A stretch of DNA of 64,000 nucleotides, taken from NCBI GenBank assembly GCA_024278955.1, contig JAJRSE010000051.1, positions 161,852 to 225,851 of the forward strand. Direction: 5' to 3'. Shown here piece after piece: positions 44,681-56,334 of this stretch (position 1 is its first letter; every line of letters begins with the position of its first letter). A program made the position numbers and the translations under genes. The notes under the pieces were generated by a model, which searched no databases, was not told where the DNA came from, and saw only the letters and a program-made list of their open reading frames with translations. The stretch comes from Planctomycetota bacterium (GTDB taxonomy: Bacteria > Planctomycetota > Planctomycetia > Pirellulales > Lacipirellulaceae).

Positions 44681-45487
44681 TTACCCCACTTGGTCCCGCA
44701 GCTCCATCAACCGATCTCCTGCCTCGCCGCGAACAAACTGCGACACACGCCGATCTGTCGAGGCATCGATCTCCTCCGGCGTGCCATCAAAAATTACCTG
44801 CGACTCGTCGGGTTCTAGCCGCGAGAGGGGATAAAGCATCACCACTCGGTCGGCCACTTTGCGAGCCGACTTCATGTCGTGGGTGACGATCACGCTAGTC
44901 ACATCGTAGTTTTTGCTCGTACGAATCATCAGCTCGTTGATCACGTCGCTAACAATCGGATCCAGCCCGGTCGTGGGTTCGTCGTACAGCAAGACCTCGG
45001 GATGCATCACCAACGATCGTGCCAAACCAACACGCTTTCGCATTCCGCCAGAAAGTTCTGCCGGGCGTTTATCCAGAACACTCGTAGGTAGGCCCACTTC
45101 GGCCAACCCCGCAAGCATCTGCTCTCGGTGCTCAGCCCGCTGCTTGGGCTTATGCTGCCGTAACGGAAACAAAATATTCTCGGCAACCGTCATGCTATCG
45201 AACAGCGCCGAACTCTGGAACACAAAACCAAAACGCGTTCGCTGTTCGGCCAGCGCTCTTTCCGACAATTGATCAATCCGTTGACGATCAAAATCGACAT
45301 ACCCCTGCTGCGGACGAATCAACCCGATGATGGTCTTCAGCAACACCGTCTTGCCGCAACCGCTCTCACCAATAATCGCCAACGTCTGACCACGAGACAC
45401 CGTAAGCGAAATATCGCGCAGCACATGCTGCTGTCCAAAACGGACATGAAGATTGAGAATATCGATAATGGGTTCAACCGCAACCAT
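44681..45487 (-). CDS. mlaF: ABC transporter ATP-binding protein, MlaF-like
   Basis: A 268-residue ATPase with Walker A AIIGESGCGKTVLLKTI, Q-loop FGFVFQSSALFDSMTVAENI, signature AELSGGMRKRVGLARSL and Walker B VLLYDEPTTGLDP. The sequence LSGGMRKR and the long C-terminal part (YPLSRLEPDESQVIFDGTPE) are typical of MlaF/TtgA-type ATPases in lipid trafficking. It is placed between the MlaE-like permease gene (15 bp upstream) and the MCE gene (42 bp downstream). The complex probably maintains lipid asymmetry or moves lipids to the outer membrane. Confidence 0.92.
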   Translation of the reverse strand: MVAVEPIIDILNLHVRFGQQHVLRDISLTVSRGQTLAIIGESGCGKTVLLKTIIGLIRPQQGYVDFDRQRIDQLSERALAEQRTRFGFVFQSSALFDSMTVAENILFPLRQHKPKQRAEHREQMLAGLAEVGLPTSVLDKRPAELSGGMRKRVGLARSLVMHPEVLLYDEPTTGLDPIVSDVINELMIRTSKNYDVTSVIVTHDMKSARKVADRVVMLYPLSRLEPDESQVIFDGTPEEIDASTDRRVSQFVRGEAGDRLMELRDQVG

Positions 45488-45502
45488 TTGTCAGAGAGCC
45501 TA

Positions 45503-46381
45503 CTAACGAGAAAACAACGAGGGACTTACTGGCCAAATCGAAAGATAAACAGAATCGAGAAAAATGCTCAGGAACAAATCAAGAACAATAATCACGACAA
45601 ACGACTGCACAAAAGCAGTGGTTGCCGCGCTACCAACGCCCTCGGCTCCTGGCTTACAATGAAAGCCCCGATAGCAACTCACCAGTCCAATCGTCGCCCC
45701 AAAGAAAATGCTTTTCACAACGCCGTAAAACAGATCCCAAGTCTCGACAAAATTCCTTGCATTCGACGTGTAATGCTGCACATCGATGTCAAGAAAAAAT
45801 ATGCAATAAGCCGTACCGCCAACCACCCCCATAAACACGGCCATAATCGTGAGCGAAGGAATCAGCAACAAACAACTCAAAAACCTTGGCACCACCAAAT
45901 GCTGTATCGGGTTCGCCCCCATACTCGAAAGCGCATCGATTTGTTCGGTCACCCGCATGGTCCCCAACTCGGCTGCCATCGCGCTACCGACTCGACCCGC
46001 CAGCATCGTCGCCGCGAGCACAGGACCCAATTCGCGGAACATCGACTTATTAATCACGCCGCCCAGCTGGGTTTCTAAACCAAACGCACGAAATTGCGTG
46101 TACGACTGCACCGCAAGCACCATGCCGATGAATGTGCCGGTCAGCGCCACGACCGGCAAGCTCAGCACGCCAATTTGGTACATGTTGTTGTAAAGCGTTT
46201 CCCGACGCGGCCAGCGAGTGAACATCCAAACAACCGTCCGCCAGGCAAACAGCGTCATGTCGCCTAAGGTCTCAAACATGTTGAGAACTGCTGCGCCAAT
46301 GTCAGCGATCGTATTGTAGATCCCGCTCAGCATCCCACGCCGTGGGTAACTGCTCGTCGGATAGTCGGCCCCTACAGACAT
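45503..46381 (-). CDS. mlaE: MlaE-like permease
   Basis: A 292-residue membrane protein, somewhat longer than E. coli MlaE (260). The family blocks are YQIGVLSLPVVALTGTFIGM, ALVLAVQSYTQFRAFGLETQ-like text (seen as MVLAVQSYTQFRAFGLETQL), REVLGPVLAATMLAGRVGSA-like text (seen as FRELGPVLAATMLAGRVGSA), AELGTMRVTEQIDAL and CYRGFHCKPGAEGVG. It should form the transmembrane core of an Mla-type lipid transporter with the next two genes. It is the first gene of the operon. The first 50 residues before the conserved part are extra. Confidence 0.92.
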   Translation of the reverse strand: MSVGADYPTSSYPRRGMLSGIYNTIADIGAAVLNMFETLGDMTLFAWRTVVWMFTRWPRRETLYNNMYQIGVLSLPVVALTGTFIGMVLAVQSYTQFRAFGLETQLGGVINKSMFRELGPVLAATMLAGRVGSAMAAELGTMRVTEQIDALSSMGANPIQHLVVPRFLSCLLLIPSLTIMAVFMGVVGGTAYCIFFLDIDVQHYTSNARNFVETWDLFYGVVKSIFFGATIGLVSCYRGFHCKPGAEGVGSAATTAFVQSFVVIIVLDLFLSIFLDSVYLSIWPVSPSLFSR

Positions 46382-46591
46382 AGATGCTACGGTCCTTCTC
46401 CGGCGATGCGATGTATCGCGGCTAGTGAATTTGTCTTGCTACTTGCACAGAAGTTGTGCAAGGTGACTTGCTCTCTAGATTTCGACCTGCCGAGCCTGAG
46501 GCTTGAGTAAAGTCGTCCGTCTCGCACGATTTGTTCGATTGGGTAAACTACGAAGGATGCTGGCAACCAAACAGCAAGCACCTAGCAAACC

Positions 46592-46628
46592 AAAAAAATA
46601 GCCGCGACCCCTCAGGATCGCGGCTATT
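46592..46628 (-). terminator. Rho-independent terminator of clpC
   Basis: On the minus strand AATAGCCGCGA and TCGCGGCTATT form a perfect 11-bp stem with a 10-base loop, followed by TTTTT. It lies about 30 bp beyond the clpC stop and about 210 bp from the start of mlaE-like gene. The stem is the clearest terminator in the window. Confidence 0.9.
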
Positions 46629-46659
46629 GCCGTTATTTCAAATCAGCTAGCGTTTCGAG

Positions 46660-49212
<2,553 letters not shown>

Positions 49213-49324
49213 CGGTTTTCTCCGTTGCGGTAGTAGCTCAACCTTTGCTAACGGTCGGCTACGTTTTCTAGTCTTAGGGCGTCCAGCGGACGATGCTAAT
49301 CTCGTAGGATATTAAAATATAATG

Positions 49325-49984
49325 TCAGGCGGCCAGGCTTCGGCCGGTTTCGTCGCTTGGGGGTTCTTTATTATCAACAACTTTTTCATCGTCAATGCTG
49401 TCAGGCATCGTTTCTTTTTGCCTGGCAGCTCCGGCAATTGCTTCACGCTCTGCTGCAATTTCGTACTTCCACACTTCGGCGGCTTCTAATCGTTCGAGCC
49501 GGTCGAGCTGACGGAGTGCTTCTCCGCTGCGTCCCTGGTGCCGCCACAAGGTGGCCAACATCAATCGACTCTCGACATCTCTTGAATCTTGCTTCAATAG
49601 TTTGAGTAACACCTGCTCGGTCGCCACCCAATCGTTCTGTAAATAAACCTGCTGTGCTTCTCGAAACAACTCGTCTCGATTGTCTTCCGCCAAGTCGGCC
49701 TCGGCACTCTCCGACGACTCGCCGCCCAAGTTGGCCTGGCCGCGAACTCGCTCGCCGCGACTCAGCCACCATGCCAACACCCAAACGGATGCCAGCGAAC
49801 CAAAGCCAATCAGCTTCACATCGCGCGCCAGCCACTCGGTGTAAACCAAGGTGGCCAACAACAAGGTGTTAGCGAGTACCGTAAATCCTACCGCTACTGC
49901 CAATCCTGCCCAAGACCCCCGAAGCCACAGCTGGGGGAGCCCAGGCCACAAGTAAGCGATCCGATGCAGTTTTAGCGTCTGCAC
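49325..49984 (-). CDS. TPR-like membrane protein of unknown function
   Basis: A 219-residue protein from a GTG at 49984. Two membrane spans lie near the N-terminus (LAVAVGFTVLANTLLLATLV and KLIGFGSLASVWVLAWWLS). After an acidic linker a helical segment reads LFREAQQVYLQNDWVATEQV, LLKLLKQDSRDVESRLMLAT and LWRHQGRSGEALRQLDRLER, a TPR-like array on the cytosolic side. The C-terminus is polar and low in complexity. No enzyme family is recognised. It might be in the same transcript as clpC, as both lie on the minus strand 112 bp apart. An AT-rich stretch (TATATTTTAATAT) just after its stop may be a clpC promoter. Confidence 0.75.
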   Translation of the reverse strand: MQTLKLHRIAYLWPGLPQLWLRGSWAGLAVAVGFTVLANTLLLATLVYTEWLARDVKLIGFGSLASVWVLAWWLSRGERVRGQANLGGESSESAEADLAEDNRDELFREAQQVYLQNDWVATEQVLLKLLKQDSRDVESRLMLATLWRHQGRSGEALRQLDRLERLEAAEVWKYEIAAEREAIAGAARQKETMPDSIDDEKVVDNKEPPSDETGRSLAA

Positions 49985-50313
49985 AATAATTTCCCTACAC
50001 TCGCACCGGCCAAGCTTCTCGACAACACAAAATACCGAGTAGAATCGCCTCGAAAGTCTAGCCCCTAGTCACACAGAATCAAGGCAACTGGCGGCTATAG
50101 CTAGATTTACGACCACCGAAGTCGTTTAACTGGCCACCCTTAGCTGCTCCAAAAACCTCTCCCACGTACAATATCCTTCACAACGGACATTTCGCTGCCC
50201 GGCAAGCCGGAAGATAACGATAATAACGGCCCCAGACGAGGTCGGTTTGGCTGAAACAAAGCTGAGACCAGAAAGCCGAGGGCCAAAGTAGGCAAGCAAT
50301 TCAAGGTTCAAAA
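49985..50313. other. Divergent intergenic region without recognised features
   Basis: These 329 bp separate the minus-strand TPR-like gene from the plus-strand small membrane protein gene. They should contain both promoters. No hairpin with a T-run, RNA gene or repeat was seen. A CTGAGACC string near 50262 resembles a fragment of a THI box, but the rest of a TPP riboswitch is missing. Confidence 0.3.
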
Positions 50314-50547
50314 ATGTCAAATTTCCGCTTTTCCTTGCGACAGTTGCTGCTGTTGGTCACCACAATTGGCCTCTGCCTTGGAATCACAATGGGAATCGGA
50401 CCCGCATTTTTTCTGCCATTCCTGCTAGTCATGCTAGCAGCCTTCTATAAACTGCTTCTGGATACCCGAATTACCAACTGGCAGCGTCTCTTGCTGCTAC
50501 TCTTCTTACTGTCCACCGCATGGCTCCTTTTCCCCAGAGTTCAATGA
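50314..50547 (+). CDS. Small membrane protein of unknown function
   Basis: A 77-residue protein that starts SNFRFSLRQLLLLVTTIGLC, a leader common to many planctomycete small membrane proteins. It has two or three hydrophobic stretches (LLLLVTTIGLCLGITMGIGP, FFLPFLLVMLAAFYKLLL and LLLLLFLLSTAWLLF). Its stop overlaps the thiE start (ATGA), so the two genes are translated together. That coupling supports it being real. Function is unknown. Confidence 0.7.
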   Translation: MSNFRFSLRQLLLLVTTIGLCLGITMGIGPAFFLPFLLVMLAAFYKLLLDTRITNWQRLLLLLFLLSTAWLLFPRVQ

Positions 50548-51614
50548 AGCCCAGCCAAACAATCCGCATCCTCGACGCCGCCGCCAATCGGGCTGCCGAA
50601 GGCCTCCGAGTTGTCGAAGACTTCGTTCGCTTCGTCCTCGATGACGCTCATCTAACGCATCAGACAAAAAACCTCCGGCACGAGCTAGCAAAAGCCTGCT
50701 CGACCCTGCCCCTCGTCGATCGCCACACCTCCCGAGAAACAAGCCGCGATGTCGGCACCACAATCACAACCGCGGCAGAGTCGCAACGCACCGACGCATG
50801 GGACGTCTGTGCCGCCAGCCTCGAACGCACAAAACAATCGCTTCGCAGCCTCGAAGAATACAGCAAAATCGATTCTCCCAAGCTCTCAGCAAAATTTGAA
50901 GCCCTGCGATACCAACTGTACACGCTCGAACGCTGCCTCTCGATCGCCCAAGAAAGCCACTCGCGTCTGAGCGATTGCCCGCTTTGCATACTCATCGACG
51001 CCCAAAATTCCTCGGAATCGTTTCAAAACCTTATTACCGAACTACTCCGCGCCGGCGTGGGGATGATCCAACTCCGCGAAAAAAACCTGCCTGACGACCT
51101 CCTCCTCAAAAGGGCACGTCTGCTTCAAAGCATCATTCCCCGCCAAAACAATAGGCCTCTCATCATCATCAACGATCGCCCCGATATCGCAGCCCTCGTC
51201 GACGCCGACGGGGTCCACCTCGGCCAGGACGACATGAGCGTCAAAGACGCCCGGGCGATTCTTGGCCTGCAAAAACTCATCGGCGTTTCCACCCACTCGA
51301 TTCAGCAAGCTCGCACCGCGGTACTCGACGGAGCCAACTATCTAGGTGCCGGCCCGACATTCCCCTCCTCAACCAAATCGTTCGACGCGTTCCCAGGGCT
51401 GGACTTCCTCAAGCAGTTAGCCGATGAAATCCGCCTCCCCACCTTCGCCATCGGCGGCATCCATGCCGAAAACCTAGAGCAAGTGCTAGCCACGGGAATT
51501 TCCCGTGTTGCAGTGAGCGGAGCCGTATCGGCAAAGCCAAGCATGACCGTCAAACGGCTGCTCGGTTTGCTCAATGGTTCTGCTGAAGAACCATCAGCTC
51601 CCGCTGGCGGCTAG
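50544..51614 (+). CDS. thiE: Thiamine phosphate synthase with N-terminal ThiD2-like domain
   Basis: A 356-residue protein from the ATG that overlaps the previous stop (MKPSQTIRILDAAANRA). The first 130 residues (DAAANRAAEGLRVVEDFVRF, HQTKNLRHELAKA, REYSKID-like helix) match the ThiD2-type extension found on some cyanobacterial and related ThiE proteins. The C-terminal TIM barrel is ThiE: GMIQLREKNLPDDLLLKRAR, LIIINDRPDIAALVDADGVH, LGQDDMSV, YLGAGPTFPSSTKSF and LPTFAIGGIHAENL. It should join HMP-PP and thiazole phosphate into thiamine monophosphate. If the N-terminal part is active it could also phosphorylate the pyrimidine. Confidence 0.92.
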   Translation: MKPSQTIRILDAAANRAAEGLRVVEDFVRFVLDDAHLTHQTKNLRHELAKACSTLPLVDRHTSRETSRDVGTTITTAAESQRTDAWDVCAASLERTKQSLRSLEEYSKIDSPKLSAKFEALRYQLYTLERCLSIAQESHSRLSDCPLCILIDAQNSSESFQNLITELLRAGVGMIQLREKNLPDDLLLKRARLLQSIIPRQNNRPLIIINDRPDIAALVDADGVHLGQDDMSVKDARAILGLQKLIGVSTHSIQQARTAVLDGANYLGAGPTFPSSTKSFDAFPGLDFLKQLADEIRLPTFAIGGIHAENLEQVLATGISRVAVSGAVSAKPSMTVKRLLGLLNGSAEEPSAPAGG

Positions 51615-51673
51615 TACTTTCGCTAGTACAATGCATGTTTCCCCTTTCCGCTTTCCCCTTTCCGCTTTTGAAA

Positions 51674-52744
51674 ATGCTCCACGCAATCATCATGGCCGGT
51701 GGCACCGGCACTCGTTTCTGGCCTGCCAGCCGTGCCGCCACCCCCAAGCAAATGCTCTCTTTGGTCGGCGACCAAACCATGATTCGCCAGACCGTCGACC
51801 GCCTCGAGGGCCTTGTCGCCCCAGAGCAAACACTGATCGTCACCAACGAGCGACTCGTCGAATCGATCGCCGAGCAACTGCCCGAGCTTCCCGCCGCCTC
51901 GATCGTCGGCGAGCCTTGCAAACGCGATACGGCCCCTTGCATCGGCTTGGCAGCAATGCTTGTCAGCCGTGACGACCCCGATGCCATCATGGCGGTCATG
52001 CCAGCCGATCATGTCATTCTTGCCACCGACAAGTTTCAATCGGCCCTGCAACAAGCAGCCAAAATGGTTGGTGACGAACCCGACAAGATCGTCACCTTCG
52101 GAATTCTCCCTAGCTACCCGGCCGAAATTTTTGGTTACATCCAACGTGGCGAAGCTCTCGACACCGCTTCGAGCTACACCGTAAAACAATTTCGCGAAAA
52201 ACCCGACGCCGCCACCGCGGCCGAGTACGTTGCCGCAGGCGACTACTATTGGAATTCCGGCATTTTTGTTTGGCGAGCCAAAACCATTCTCGACGCCCTT
52301 GCCGAACGACAACCTGCGACGCTCGCCCACTTGCAAACCATTGTCGATGCCTGGGGCACCGACCGGCAGCAAAGCGTCTTCACCGAAGAGTTCACCGCCA
52401 TCGACGGCATCTCAATCGACTACGCCGTCATGGAACACGCCACCGACGTCGCCGTGATCGAAGCCCCGTTCGACTGGGACGACCTCGGCGGATGGCAATC
52501 GCTTACCCGCCTGCTCGGCACGGACGAAAACAACAACACCATTGTCGGCAAGCACCTAGGCCTCAACACCAGCGGCACCATCGTCCGTACTTCCGACGAG
52601 CATCTGGTCGTCACCCTTGGTCTAGAAGACATGATCGTTGTCCACACGCCCAAAGCCACACTGGTCGCTAACAAGAACGACGAAGAGTCGATCCGAAAAA
52701 TTGTCAAAGAACTCGAAGCCCTCGGCTGGAACGAATACTTGTAA
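51674..52744 (+). CDS. manC: Mannose-1-phosphate guanylyltransferase
   Basis: A 356-residue enzyme from the ATG at 51674 (MLHAIIMAGGTGTRFWPAS); the frame upstream to 51635 consists of a repeat and is not coding-like. Family signatures are AGGTGTRFWPASRAATPKQM, EPCKRDTAPCIGLAAMLV, MAVMPADHVI, YWNSGIFVWRAKTIL and IEAPFDWDDLGGWQSLTRLL. It makes GDP-mannose from mannose-1-phosphate and GTP, a precursor of surface glycans such as those suggested by the operon at the left end. It is single-domain, without the isomerase domain of fused forms. A 20-bp tandem duplication covers its stop. Confidence 0.93.
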   Translation: MLHAIIMAGGTGTRFWPASRAATPKQMLSLVGDQTMIRQTVDRLEGLVAPEQTLIVTNERLVESIAEQLPELPAASIVGEPCKRDTAPCIGLAAMLVSRDDPDAIMAVMPADHVILATDKFQSALQQAAKMVGDEPDKIVTFGILPSYPAEIFGYIQRGEALDTASSYTVKQFREKPDAATAAEYVAAGDYYWNSGIFVWRAKTILDALAERQPATLAHLQTIVDAWGTDRQQSVFTEEFTAIDGISIDYAVMEHATDVAVIEAPFDWDDLGGWQSLTRLLGTDENNNTIVGKHLGLNTSGTIVRTSDEHLVVTLGLEDMIVVHTPKATLVANKNDEESIRKIVKELEALGWNEYL

Positions 52745-52781
52745 CCTCACTTTCCTTTCAATAACCTCACTTTCCTTTCAA
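52742..52781. repeat. Exact 20-bp tandem duplication at the manC stop
   Basis: TAACCTCACTTTCCTTTCAA occurs twice without a gap, at 52742-52761 and 52762-52781. The first copy begins with the stop codon of manC itself. It looks like a recent slippage or duplication event with no effect on the protein. Confidence 0.92.
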
Positions 52782-52818
52782 TTAGCCGCGATGTAACAAA
52801 TCGCCGGAGTACAACCCT

Positions 52819-53274
52819 TTGCCCCAACCCCGAGGAAAAATCGCCGGCCTCGACTACGGCACGGTCCGCATTGGCGTCGCCCTGGGCGACCTCGAAACCA
52901 ACCTTGCCGGGCCCTACGAAACTTACACTCGCCGCAACACCGATCGCGATGCCGAGTACTTTCGCGAACTCGCCACTGGCGAGCGGCTCCAGCGTTTTGT
53001 CGTCGGCTTGCCGGTACACCTTGATGGCCACGAAAGCCAAAAGTCTCGCGAAGCCCGGCAATTCGGCCAGTGGCTCGGCGAAATCACCGGTTTGCCGATC
53101 GACTACTTCGACGAACGCTTCACTTCGGCCGAGGCCGAGTCGATCCTGCTGGATGCGAATCTTACGAAGAAACGCCGCAAGGCTCGCATCGACCAAATGG
53201 CCGCTCAAATCATGTTGACCGCTTACCTTGAGGCGGGAGCCAAAAGTCAAGAGTCGCCACAAGGTCTCGACTAA
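52819..53274 (+). CDS. ruvX: RuvX/YqgF family Holliday-junction resolvase-like nuclease
   Basis: A 151-residue protein from a TTG at 52819, the first start in frame. The RNase H-like fold of YqgF is visible: KIAGLDYGTVRIGVALGD with the first catalytic Asp, RFVVGLPVHLDGHESQKS, DYFDERFTSAEAESIL with the Glu, and RIDQMAAQIMLTAYLEAG with the last Asp. The family is implicated in 16S rRNA 5' processing and possibly Holliday-junction cleavage. It follows manC after 75 bp and precedes the epimerase-like gene by 21 bp. Confidence 0.93.
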   Translation: MPQPRGKIAGLDYGTVRIGVALGDLETNLAGPYETYTRRNTDRDAEYFRELATGERLQRFVVGLPVHLDGHESQKSREARQFGQWLGEITGLPIDYFDERFTSAEAESILLDANLTKKRRKARIDQMAAQIMLTAYLEAGAKSQESPQGLD

Positions 53275-53295
53275 ATCAATTTCAACTCTTTCCAA

Positions 53296-54171
53296 ATGAA
53301 TCAACTAATCTTCGGCTGCGGATACCTCGGCAAACGGGTTGCCCAACTTTGGCAAGCCGAAGGGGCCGACGTAGCCGTTGTCACGCGATCGGCCGACCGC
53401 GCGGCTGCGCTACAAGCCGAGGGCTACGAGGCGATCGTTGCCGATGTCACTCGGCCCGACACGCTTCAAAATTTGCCAACAGCCGACACCGTGCTGTTTG
53501 CGGTTGGTTTCGACCGCACTCGTTCTGATTCAATTCACGCCGTCTACGAAGGCGGCATCCGAAATGTCCTTGCTGCGCTGCCTCGTTCGGTGAAGCGTTT
53601 ACTCTACATCAGCTCGACCGGCGTCTACGGTCCGGCAGGCGGCGACTGGGTCGACGAGCTCACGCCCACAAATCCTTTGCGCGAGGGCGGCAAGGCCTCG
53701 CTGGCGGCGGAACAAGCCCTTGCTGGGCATCCAATCGCTTCTCAATCAATTGTCCTCCGACTCGCAGGCATTTACGGCCCGGGCCGCATTCCTTATCTCG
53801 ACCAACTCCGGAATGGCAAACCGATTGCCGCTCCTAGCCAAGGCTGGCTCAACCTCGTCCATGTCGACGATGGTGCGTCGGTCGTCTTGGCAGCTGACCA
53901 ATGGGCTGCCAACCAACCCGAGGCCCTAGGCCCCCATCTTTTTTGTGTTAGCGATGGCACGCCAGTCGTACGCGGCGACTACTACCGCGAAGTCGCTCGA
54001 CTGATCGGCGCTCCCCAGCCTCGGTTCGTCGAACCCGACGCCAACTCCCCTGCCGCTGCACGGGCAGCAGCCGACAAACGCATTTCCAATAGCAAGCTCA
54101 TCCAAACGCTTAAACCACAACTTCGCTATCCGACCTACCGAAATGGCTTAGCAAACATTTTGTCGGAATAG
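53296..54171 (+). CDS. NAD-dependent epimerase/dehydratase-like SDR protein
   Basis: A 291-residue extended SDR. The nucleotide loop is [16 protein letters not shown] (GxxxLG instead of GxxGxxG), as in YeeZ-type atypical SDRs. It has [18 protein letters not shown] in place of the catalytic Tyr block, and [20 protein letters not shown] and [17 protein letters not shown] further on. The S-T-G-V-Y core carries a Tyr, but the usual YxxxK is not obvious, so it may bind a dinucleotide without classical epimerase activity. The gene follows ruvX by 21 bp and precedes the MBL gene. Confidence 0.85.
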   Translation: MNQLIFGCGYLGKRVAQLWQAEGADVAVVTRSADRAAALQAEGYEAIVADVTRPDTLQNLPTADTVLFAVGFDRTRSDSIHAVYEGGIRNVLAALPRSVKRLLYISSTGVYGPAGGDWVDELTPTNPLREGGKASLAAEQALAGHPIASQSIVLRLAGIYGPGRIPYLDQLRNGKPIAAPSQGWLNLVHVDDGASVVLAADQWAANQPEALGPHLFCVSDGTPVVRGDYYREVARLIGAPQPRFVEPDANSPAAARAAADKRISNSKLIQTLKPQLRYPTYRNGLANILSE

Positions 54172-54355
54172 CCACTCCCTCTTGAGACCCATTCTCGATT
54201 GCCTCGATTCCCTCTTCTCAAAACCAGCCGTTGCACTTGGATGGGTGGCCGCCGTAGAATCCCTCTGGGCGATCTCCACGGCGTTTCGTCTGCAATGTCT
54301 TTTTACTCCTTGCCGCTTCTATCGACCTACGATTCACGATCTACCACGGCAAACG

Positions 54356-55141
54356 ATGATGCTTGAGCGGACCCCGCTATTTCCCCATGTGATTGAGCTT
54401 AACCACCAAGCGCGGCGACGCATCACTTGCAGCGCTTACTTGATCTACGACGATCAAGAGTGGACTCTCTTTGATATTGGATACGAAGACGCGGTCGACG
54501 ACTGTATCGATCTGATCCGCGAACTCGACTTTCCTTTCAGCCAATGCAAGACACTTATCGCTTCTCATGCCGACGTCGATCACATTCAAGGTCTGGCTAA
54601 AGCCAAACAAATTCTTAAAACCACCGTCACTGGTCACCCGCTGGCTGCGAAGCATCTTGAGTCGGGCGACAAGCTGGCGACTTTTGCCGAAATCGCTGCT
54701 CAGGACATTCATCTTGAGATGCCGGCCGTCACGGTCGAAAATTTGATTAACGATGGCGACACCCTCGAAGTGGGTGGTCTGAAGCTTGAAGTCTGGCACA
54801 CGCCGGGGCATACGGATGGGCAGCTTTCGTTGCGGATGGGTAATCTCCTTTTTTCGGGCGACAATATTTTTCGTGATGGGTGTGTCGGCGCGATCGACGC
54901 TCATCATGGCAGTAGTATTCCGGATTTCATTACTTCGCTCAAACGGATTCAAGCCAGCGATGTCGAGTGGCTTCTGCCAAGCCATGGGCCGGCGTTCCGC
55001 AAAGACAACGCTCATATTCAGCGTACGATCGACCGGCTGGAAGGCTATCTGCACATGGCCGACTTTGGGACGTGTGCCATCGATTGGCCACTGATCGATC
55101 AGTGGGAACGCGAGCTGGTTGAAGGCAAGCGGCCCGAGTAG
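54356..55141 (+). CDS. MBL-fold metallo-hydrolase
   Basis: About 261 residues from the ATG at 54356 ([15 protein letters not shown]), the first plausible start; the frame is open to 54182 but with poor content. The metallo-beta-lactamase signature is [19 protein letters not shown] (HxHxDH as HADVDH), later [20 protein letters not shown] and [14 protein letters not shown]. The first His of the HxHxDH motif is Ser (SHADVDH has a single His before Asp), so one zinc ligand differs from the canonical. It is likely a hydrolase of thioester or phosphoester type. It is the last gene of the plus-strand run. Confidence 0.85.
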   Translation: MMLERTPLFPHVIELNHQARRRITCSAYLIYDDQEWTLFDIGYEDAVDDCIDLIRELDFPFSQCKTLIASHADVDHIQGLAKAKQILKTTVTGHPLAAKHLESGDKLATFAEIAAQDIHLEMPAVTVENLINDGDTLEVGGLKLEVWHTPGHTDGQLSLRMGNLLFSGDNIFRDGCVGAIDAHHGSSIPDFITSLKRIQASDVEWLLPSHGPAFRKDNAHIQRTIDRLEGYLHMADFGTCAIDWPLIDQWERELVEGKRPE

Positions 55142-55217
55142 CTGGTTGAAATCTTGCTCCTATGTTGCTGCGGGCGGTTTTCGTATTCGCGATGGCGTGG
55201 CCACCCCTGCTGATTTT

Positions 55218-56153
55218 TTACTTTTCTAGTTTGAATTTTCCGCGTACTGCTTCGGGATCGAAGTCTTTGGATTTTTCTTCGTCTTGATCTTTTTCGAGCA
55301 CGGCAACTCCCAGCGGTGGGGCTCCGGCGCCTTGCTTGGGGACTTCGACTTTCGCGGTCCAGAGAATCGCGTTGGCCATCAATCGGCGATACGGTTTCTG
55401 GCCCCAGTTCCAGTGGTAGTGCCCGCCGGTAAACCCAAACGATCGACCACCGTCGGGTCGGTCGTATGCCCAGGCGACGTGTTGCGGCTTGCGTGCGGCG
55501 ACCGCCTTGCGGACTTCGGGGTTGCCGCTGTGAGGTCCGTCGCGTCGTTCCATGGTCGACTCTGGCGGAACGTCGGAGAGGATCGGGGTCACGCCTGCCA
55601 TCGCGGGCTGAAATCGCATGTGAAAGTACCACTCGTCATTTGCGTCGAACGCGGTCACGCCCCGGGTAATCTCGTGCTTAGGTAACTTATTGAAATTAGC
55701 GGTCCAATGAGGATTCACCGACCAATCGGGCTCGAAACAGCCTCCAAGCCACTTCAAGAAAAGCTTGACGGGTTCGCCTTTCGGAATTTCGACCGCGTAA
55801 TGAATACATACGAGACCTACGCCGCGGTCGATCAATGCATCCATCTCTTCGGCATGGGCCAAAACCAGGTGCCGCTCGCCGCCATCGCAATAGATGACGA
55901 TCGAATCGGCATTTTCTAACAGCTCGGTTTCCTGAGGCCAGCCGCGTGTTACTTCCACCTCGACATCTAGCCCCGAATCTTTGAGCGTTTGGGCTAGCAG
56001 GCGGCAACCGGCGTAATGTTCATGGGCCCCGTAACCATGGCTCGGATCACCAGCGATAAACAAGACTCGTGCTGGCTCGGCGTTTGCGCTGGATGAAAAG
56101 CAAAGGAAAGCTACGAGAGCAAGTAGCGGTAGGTGTTTGAAGTGTTTTGTCAT
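55218..56153 (-). CDS. ThuA-like domain protein, secreted
   Basis: A 311-residue protein with a signal peptide (HLPLLALVAFLCFSSSANAE) followed by a class I glutamine-amidotransferase-like fold of the ThuA type: RVLFIAGDPSHGYGAHEHYA, SIVIYCDGGERHLVLAHAEE, GVGLVCIHYAVEIPKGEPV, HEITRGVTAFDANDEWYFHM and VAWAYDRPDGGRSFGFTGGH. ThuA proteins in Planctomycetes are mostly extracytoplasmic and linked to sugar degradation. The C-terminal tail is charged (KDQDEEKSKDFDPEAVRGKF). It is convergent with the MBL gene and is separated from it by 76 bp. Confidence 0.9.
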   Translation of the reverse strand: MTKHFKHLPLLALVAFLCFSSSANAEPARVLFIAGDPSHGYGAHEHYAGCRLLAQTLKDSGLDVEVEVTRGWPQETELLENADSIVIYCDGGERHLVLAHAEEMDALIDRGVGLVCIHYAVEIPKGEPVKLFLKWLGGCFEPDWSVNPHWTANFNKLPKHEITRGVTAFDANDEWYFHMRFQPAMAGVTPILSDVPPESTMERRDGPHSGNPEVRKAVAARKPQHVAWAYDRPDGGRSFGFTGGHYHWNWGQKPYRRLMANAILWTAKVEVPKQGAGAPPLGVAVLEKDQDEEKSKDFDPEAVRGKFKLEK

Positions 56154-56334
56154 GGTGTTGATAAGTTTCGTGTTGAATAGGTTTCTGAATTTGAGGAAGG
56201 CCGATTCGGTTGGGTCCAGTTTATCGGCGTGGCTCCAATTTTTCTAGCTTGTGAGAAAACCGAGAGAGTGCGATCCCCTAGGCTTTGGGAATGTTTGAGC
56301 ATTTTCTTCTTGCTTGGGACCCCCTCTGCTGGGG

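Noticed and set aside
43997..46078. Plus-strand frames of about 270 codons each
   Set aside because: They are antisense to the MCE, mlaF and mlaE genes. They are explained as shadows.
50200..50313. Possible TPP riboswitch before thiE
   Set aside because: Only a CTGAGACC fragment is present. The other conserved THI-box parts are missing, and a membrane-protein gene stands between it and thiE.
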